In this document: piece after piece, positions 28,807 to 32,099 of the stretch
How the letters are laid out: each line of letters starts with the position of its first letter
Numbering within the stretch: the first letter of the stretch is position 1
From: ZC4RG17 sp036259475
Lineage (GTDB): Bacteria > Actinomycetota > Acidimicrobiia > Spongiisociales > ZC4RG35
Length of the DNA stretch: 32,099 bases
Assembly: GCA_036259475.1 (NCBI GenBank)
Contig: DATABS010000091.1
Coordinates: 1-32,099, forward strand
Direction of reading: 5' to 3'
The notes under the pieces: generated by a model
Databases searched by the model: none
The model's input: only the letters and a program-made list of their open reading frames with translations
Told to the model about the DNA's origin: nothing
Translations under genes and position numbers: made by a program

Positions 28807-29696
28807 AGCCACGCGTCGGTGTCGACCTCGGCGGCACGAAGATCGAAGCCGTGGTGCTGGATCCCGTCGGCACGGAGCTGTCCCGCCGGCGTGTCCCGAC
28901 CCCTCAGGGTGACTACGAAGGGACCATTCAGGCGGTCTGTCGCCTGGTAGCCGAGGTGAGCGCTGACTTCGAAGCGGCAGACACAGTGGGAGTCGGTACA
29001 CCGGGCGCGATATCGCCATTCGACGGGTTGATGAAGAACTCGAACTCGGTGGTACTCAACGGCCGGGCCTTCGACCGGGATCTCGAACAGGCATTGGGCA
29101 AGCGGGTGATCATCCGCAACGACGCCGACTGCTTTGCCCTGTCGGAGGCCGTCGATGGGGCCGCCGCCGGAGTGGAGGTCGTCTTCGGCGTGATCCTCGG
29201 AACCGGGGTCGGAGGCGGCCTAGTGGTCGACCGGGCGGTGCGGACCGGTCCCAACCGGATAGGCGGTGAGTGGGGCCACAATCCGCTTCCCTGGCCGAGC
29301 GACGCCGAGCGTCCCGGACCTGACTGCTACTGCGGGAAGCGCGGCTGTGTCGAGAAGTGGTTGTCCGGTCCCGGCATGGCGGCAGACGACCAGCCGGCCT
29401 ACCGCGCCGCTCCAGTGATCATCGAGGCCGCCCGTCAGGGCGACGACACCGCCCGCCAGACGCTGACTCGCTACGTCGACCGGCTCGCCCGGGCGCTGGC
29501 GGTGGTGATCAACATCATCGACCCCGACGTCGTCGTCATCGGTGGTGGAATGAGCAACATCGACGAGTTGTACCGAGAGGTCCGCGACGTTTGGGGCCGG
29601 TACGTCTTCGGCGGGGAGGTCGGGACCCGCTTGGTCAAGAACCGCCATGGCGATTCCTCGGGTGTGCGCGGAGCCGCCATGCTTGTGCCGTCATGA
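28803..29696 (+). CDS. ROK family sugar kinase
   Basis: This 297-residue kinase phosphorylates a hexose, probably fructose or glucose (Mak/glucokinase-like), with ATP. It has the N-terminal phosphate loop GVDLGGTKIEAVVLD, the catalytic aspartate D107 in RNDADCF, the GTGVGGGLVVD loop and GGEWGHNPLPW. The ROK zinc site is formed by H159 with C175, C177 and C182 (CYCGKRGCVE). No N-terminal helix-turn-helix is present, so it is an enzyme, not a NagC-type repressor. GTG 28803 overlaps the thioesterase stop by 4 nt, and its stop overlaps the purB ATG by 4 nt. Why a sugar kinase is coupled to purB is unclear. Supply of hexose phosphate towards PRPP is only a loose idea. Confidence 0.9.
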   Translation: MKPRVGVDLGGTKIEAVVLDPVGTELSRRRVPTPQGDYEGTIQAVCRLVAEVSADFEAADTVGVGTPGAISPFDGLMKNSNSVVLNGRAFDRDLEQALGKRVIIRNDADCFALSEAVDGAAAGVEVVFGVILGTGVGGGLVVDRAVRTGPNRIGGEWGHNPLPWPSDAERPGPDCYCGKRGCVEKWLSGPGMAADDQPAYRAAPVIIEAARQGDDTARQTLTRYVDRLARALAVVINIIDPDVVVIGGGMSNIDELYREVRDVWGRYVFGGEVGTRLVKNRHGDSSGVRGAAMLVPS

Positions 29697-31108
29697 TCGA
29701 AAACGTGCTTGCCGGCCGGTACGCCTCTCCTGAGATGGTGGCCCTGTGGGACCCGGCGAACAAGGTCCGTCTCGAGCGCGAGTTGTGGGTGACGATCCTC
29801 GAGGCGCAACGCGGTCTCGGCCTGGTGGTCGACGACGCCGCGGTGGAGGCCTACCAGTCGGTCACCGATCAGGTCGACCTCGGCTCGGTCACCGAGAGAG
29901 AGCGGATCCTGCGCCACGACGTCAAGGCCCGACTCGAGGAGTTCAACGCCCTGGCCGGCCATGAGGCGGTCCATCTGGGGATGACCTCGAGAGATCTAAC
30001 CGAGAACGTGGAGCAGCTCCAGATTCGTCGCAGCCTGAATCTGGTCCTCATACGGGCCGTGGCCTCACTGCTCGTCCTCGCCCGCCTCGCCACTGAACAC
30101 TCCAACCTTGCCATCACCGGACGGACCCACAACGTGGCTGCCCAGGTGACGACGGTCGGAAAGCGACTGGCCACCGCCGGCGAGGAACTGGCTCAGGCGG
30201 TCGAGGCGGTCGAGGTGTTGCTCGTCCGTCTGCCGCTGCGGGGCATCAAGGGGCCGGTCGGTACCCAACAGGACCAGGTGGAGCTCCTCGGCTCGCCCGA
30301 GGCGGCCGCCGAACTCGATCGTCGGGTGGCGGAGAAGCTCGGGTTCAGGACGACGACCGTCTCAGTGGGCCAGATATACCCGCGCAGCCTCGATCTGGAG
30401 GTCGTGGCCTCCCTCGTCAAACTCGCCGCCGGGCCCTCGAGCCTGACGACGACGCTGCGTCTCATGGCCGGCCACGATCTCGCCACCGAAGGCTTCCGGC
30501 CCGGCCAGGTGGGTTCCTCGGCGATGCCCCACAAGATGAACGCCCGCACATCTGAGCGAATTCATGGCCTGAAGGTCATCCTGAGCGGACATCTCGCCAT
30601 GGCGGCCGGTCTGACAGGGGAGCAGTGGAACGAGGGGGACGTTTCCTGCTCGGTGGTGCGGCGGGTAATGCTCCCCGACGCCTTCTTCGCCATCGACGGA
30701 CTGTTCCAGGCATTCCTGACTGTGCTAAATGAAGTCGGCTTCTTCCCGGCGGTCATCGAGAGGGAGCTGACGGCGAACCTGCCGTTCCTCGCCACGACGC
30801 GCCTGCTTGTGGCTGCGGTCCTGGCGGGGATGGGCAGGGAGGAGGCGCATGAGAAGATCCGGCTCCACGCCGTCGACGCCGCCCTGGCACGACGCCGGGA
30901 TCCCGACGGAGAGACCGATCTCCTCGATCGGCTCGCCTCCGACCCCTCGTTCCCCCTCGACCGGGCCCAGGCGGAACAGGCGATGTCGGATCCGCTCACC
31001 TTCACGGGCCGGGCCCCAGAGCAGGTGGGAGCGTTCGTGGAGCGCGTAGAGGCGATTGCTGCCCGACACCTGGAAGCGGTCGAGTACCGCCCCGCCCCGA
31101 TCCTCTGA
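29693..31108 (+). CDS. purB: Adenylosuccinate lyase
   Basis: This 471-residue fumarase-superfamily lyase acts twice in purine synthesis, releasing fumarate from SAICAR and from adenylosuccinate. The signature loop is VGSSAMPHKMNARTSERIHG (about 273-292), with the catalytic serine S275/S276. Other motifs are LGMTSRDLTENVEQLQ and ITGRTHNVAAQVTTVGKR (the general-acid histidine region). The first part, RYASPEMVALWDPANKVRLER, is the standard opening of PurB. ATG 29693 overlaps the ROK kinase stop (ATGA). A longer open frame to 29357 only runs through the kinase gene and was dropped. It is the seventh de novo purine gene in the window, but on the opposite strand from the other six. Confidence 0.95.
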   Translation: MIENVLAGRYASPEMVALWDPANKVRLERELWVTILEAQRGLGLVVDDAAVEAYQSVTDQVDLGSVTERERILRHDVKARLEEFNALAGHEAVHLGMTSRDLTENVEQLQIRRSLNLVLIRAVASLLVLARLATEHSNLAITGRTHNVAAQVTTVGKRLATAGEELAQAVEAVEVLLVRLPLRGIKGPVGTQQDQVELLGSPEAAAELDRRVAEKLGFRTTTVSVGQIYPRSLDLEVVASLVKLAAGPSSLTTTLRLMAGHDLATEGFRPGQVGSSAMPHKMNARTSERIHGLKVILSGHLAMAAGLTGEQWNEGDVSCSVVRRVMLPDAFFAIDGLFQAFLTVLNEVGFFPAVIERELTANLPFLATTRLLVAAVLAGMGREEAHEKIRLHAVDAALARRRDPDGETDLLDRLASDPSFPLDRAQAEQAMSDPLTFTGRAPEQVGAFVERVEAIAARHLEAVEYRPAPIL

Positions 31109-31175
31109 CCGACCCGTTTTCGCGCGACGGTCCGGTCGGGTTGGCCGGGAATGTCGCGCGATATGTGGGCGTCAG
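31109..31175. terminator. Convergent gap with partial hairpin after purB
   Basis: In this 67-bp gap between convergent purB and the acyl-CoA dehydrogenase gene, CCGACC (31109-31114) can pair with GGTCGG (31134-31139). The 8-bp palindrome TCGCGCGA occurs twice (31120-31127 and 31154-31161). Together these suggest a weak bidirectional terminator. No gene fits here. Confidence 0.35.
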
Positions 31176-32099
31176 CTAGGAGAAGGCGTCTATACCTGTG
31201 AGCGCCTGACCCATGATCAGGGTGTGGATCTCGTTGGTGCCCTCGTAGGTGTAGACCGTCTCCAGGTTGGCCATATGGCGGAACACCGGGTACTCGAGGG
31301 TGATGCCGTTGGCGCCGAGCACCCCCCGGGCGAGGCGCGCCACTTCGAGAGCGTTGCGGGTGTTGTCCATCTTCCCGAAGCTGACCTGGGTGGGCGTGAG
31401 GGTGCCGGCATCCTTGCGGCGACCCAGGTGGTGGGCTACCAGTGTCCCCCGGTTGACGGCGATCATCATCTCGACCAGTTTGCGCTGGGTGAGCTGGAAC
31501 GATCCGATCGGCCGGCTGAACTGCTCGCGCTCGAGGGAGTACTCGAGGGCAGCCTCGTAGCAAGCCCGGGCGGCGCCGACGACCCCCCAGGCGATGCCGT
31601 ATCGGGCCTCGTTGAGGCACGACAGCGGTCCCCGCATCGAGGCGACTTCCGGCAGCATGAACTCCTCCGGCACACGCACGTCGTCGAGCGAGAGCTCGGA
31701 GGTGACAGACGCCCGCAGCGACGCCTTGTGCTTGATCTCATGGGCGGCGAAGCCGGGGGTGTCCGTGGGAACGATGAACCCCCGTACCCCATCGTCGGTC
31801 CGTGCCCAGATGATGGCGACCTGCGCCAGGTTGCCGTTTGTGATCCACATCTTGGAGCCGTTGATGATCCAGTCGGAGCCGTCGCGGCGGGCCTGTGTCC
31901 GCATCGACGACGGATCGGATCCCGAGTCCGGCTCTGTCAGCCCGAAGCAGCCGATGATCTCACCCGACGCCATCCGGGGGAGCCACTCCTGCTTCTGCTC
32001 CTCCGACCCGAACTTCCAGATGGGGAACATAACCAACGATCCCTGGACCGAGACGAAGCTGCGCACTCCCGAGTCACCCGCTTCCAGCTCCAAACACGC
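31176..32099 (-). CDS. gcdH: Glutaryl-CoA dehydrogenase, 5' end outside window
   Basis: The C-terminal 307 residues of an FAD-dependent acyl-CoA dehydrogenase are seen; the frame stays open to the window edge, so the start lies beyond 32099. GcdH-specific marks are GDSGVRSFVSVQGSLVMFPI, CFGLTEPDSGSDPSSMRT, SLRASVTSELSLDDVRVP and CLNEARYGIAWGVVGAA. The end, LETVYTYEGTNEIHTLIMGQ, holds the catalytic base glutamate in YEGTNEIH and is followed by ALTGIDAFS. Family members oxidise and decarboxylate glutaryl-CoA to crotonyl-CoA in lysine and tryptophan breakdown. A non-decarboxylating relative cannot be ruled out from this part alone. It is convergent with purB. Confidence 0.9.
   Translation of the reverse strand, partial: ACLELEAGDSGVRSFVSVQGSLVMFPIWKFGSEEQKQEWLPRMASGEIIGCFGLTEPDSGSDPSSMRTQARRDGSDWIINGSKMWITNGNLAQVAIIWARTDDGVRGFIVPTDTPGFAAHEIKHKASLRASVTSELSLDDVRVPEEFMLPEVASMRGPLSCLNEARYGIAWGVVGAARACYEAALEYSLEREQFSRPIGSFQLTQRKLVEMMIAVNRGTLVAHHLGRRKDAGTLTPTQVSFGKMDNTRNALEVARLARGVLGANGITLEYPVFRHMANLETVYTYEGTNEIHTLIMGQALTGIDAFS

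Overview
The window reads as a high-GC actinobacterial chromosome segment, probably from the Acidimicrobiia or a near relative. The clues are the dense GC-rich coding, frequent GTG and TTG starts, 4-nt ATGA/GTGA gene overlaps, an actinobacterial-type PurF and PurB, and a secreted SLH-type protein at the left edge. This placement is inference from protein style, not from a marker gene. No rRNA, tRNA, CRISPR array, transposase or integrase was found.

Layout. (1) 1-1072, minus: the start of a secreted SLH-domain protein (cut by the window edge) and a YczE-type membrane protein. (2) 1073-1312: a divergent intergenic region with several strong inverted repeats, including a two-helix 48-nt hairpin, ahead of acetyl-CoA synthetase (1313-3262, plus). 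(3) 3307-5944, minus: class III aminotransferase, lipoprotein and DUF456 membrane protein. (4) 6149-17153: a purine catabolic island. It holds allantoinase, an allantoicase fused to OHCU decarboxylase, and urate oxidase (plus); a DUF6986 CitE/HpcH-like enzyme (minus); 8-oxoguanine deaminase (plus); and a tightly coupled four-gene run of xanthine dehydrogenase FAD, 2Fe-2S and molybdenum subunits plus adenine deaminase (plus). (5) 17186-27666, minus: an AlkZ/YcaQ-like winged-helix protein, purM, purF, an enoyl-CoA hydratase homologue, a DHA2-type MFS transporter, a previously uncalled 44-codon ORF, purL, purQ, purS and purC. (6) 27730-31108, plus: class I glutamine amidotransferase, hotdog thioesterase, ROK sugar kinase and purB. 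(7) 31176-32099, minus: the C-terminal part of a glutaryl-CoA dehydrogenase.

How the genes work together. The catabolic island encodes nearly a full route: adenine to hypoxanthine (adenine deaminase), hypoxanthine to xanthine to urate (xanthine dehydrogenase), 8-oxoguanine to urate (8-oxoguanine deaminase), urate to 5-hydroxyisourate (urate oxidase), OHCU to allantoin (the fused decarboxylase), allantoin to allantoate (allantoinase), and allantoate to ureidoglycolate plus urea (allantoicase). The 5-hydroxyisourate hydrolase, ureidoglycolate-cleaving enzyme, xanthine dehydrogenase maturation factor, purine permease and a dedicated regulator are not visible here. Two genes could handle the C2 product glyoxylate: the class III aminotransferase divergent from allB and the DUF6986 enzyme. 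Both roles are inference. The island lies tail-to-tail against seven de novo purine synthesis genes (purM, F, L, Q, S, C, B), so synthesis and degradation of the same ring are encoded within about 25 kb.

A recurring regulatory theme is a TANNNT hexamer 6-9 nt before the start codon of genes that lack a Shine-Dalgarno sequence (allB, 8-oxoguanine deaminase, xanthine dehydrogenase FAD subunit, purC, the 44-codon ORF and possibly others). This suggests widespread leaderless transcription.
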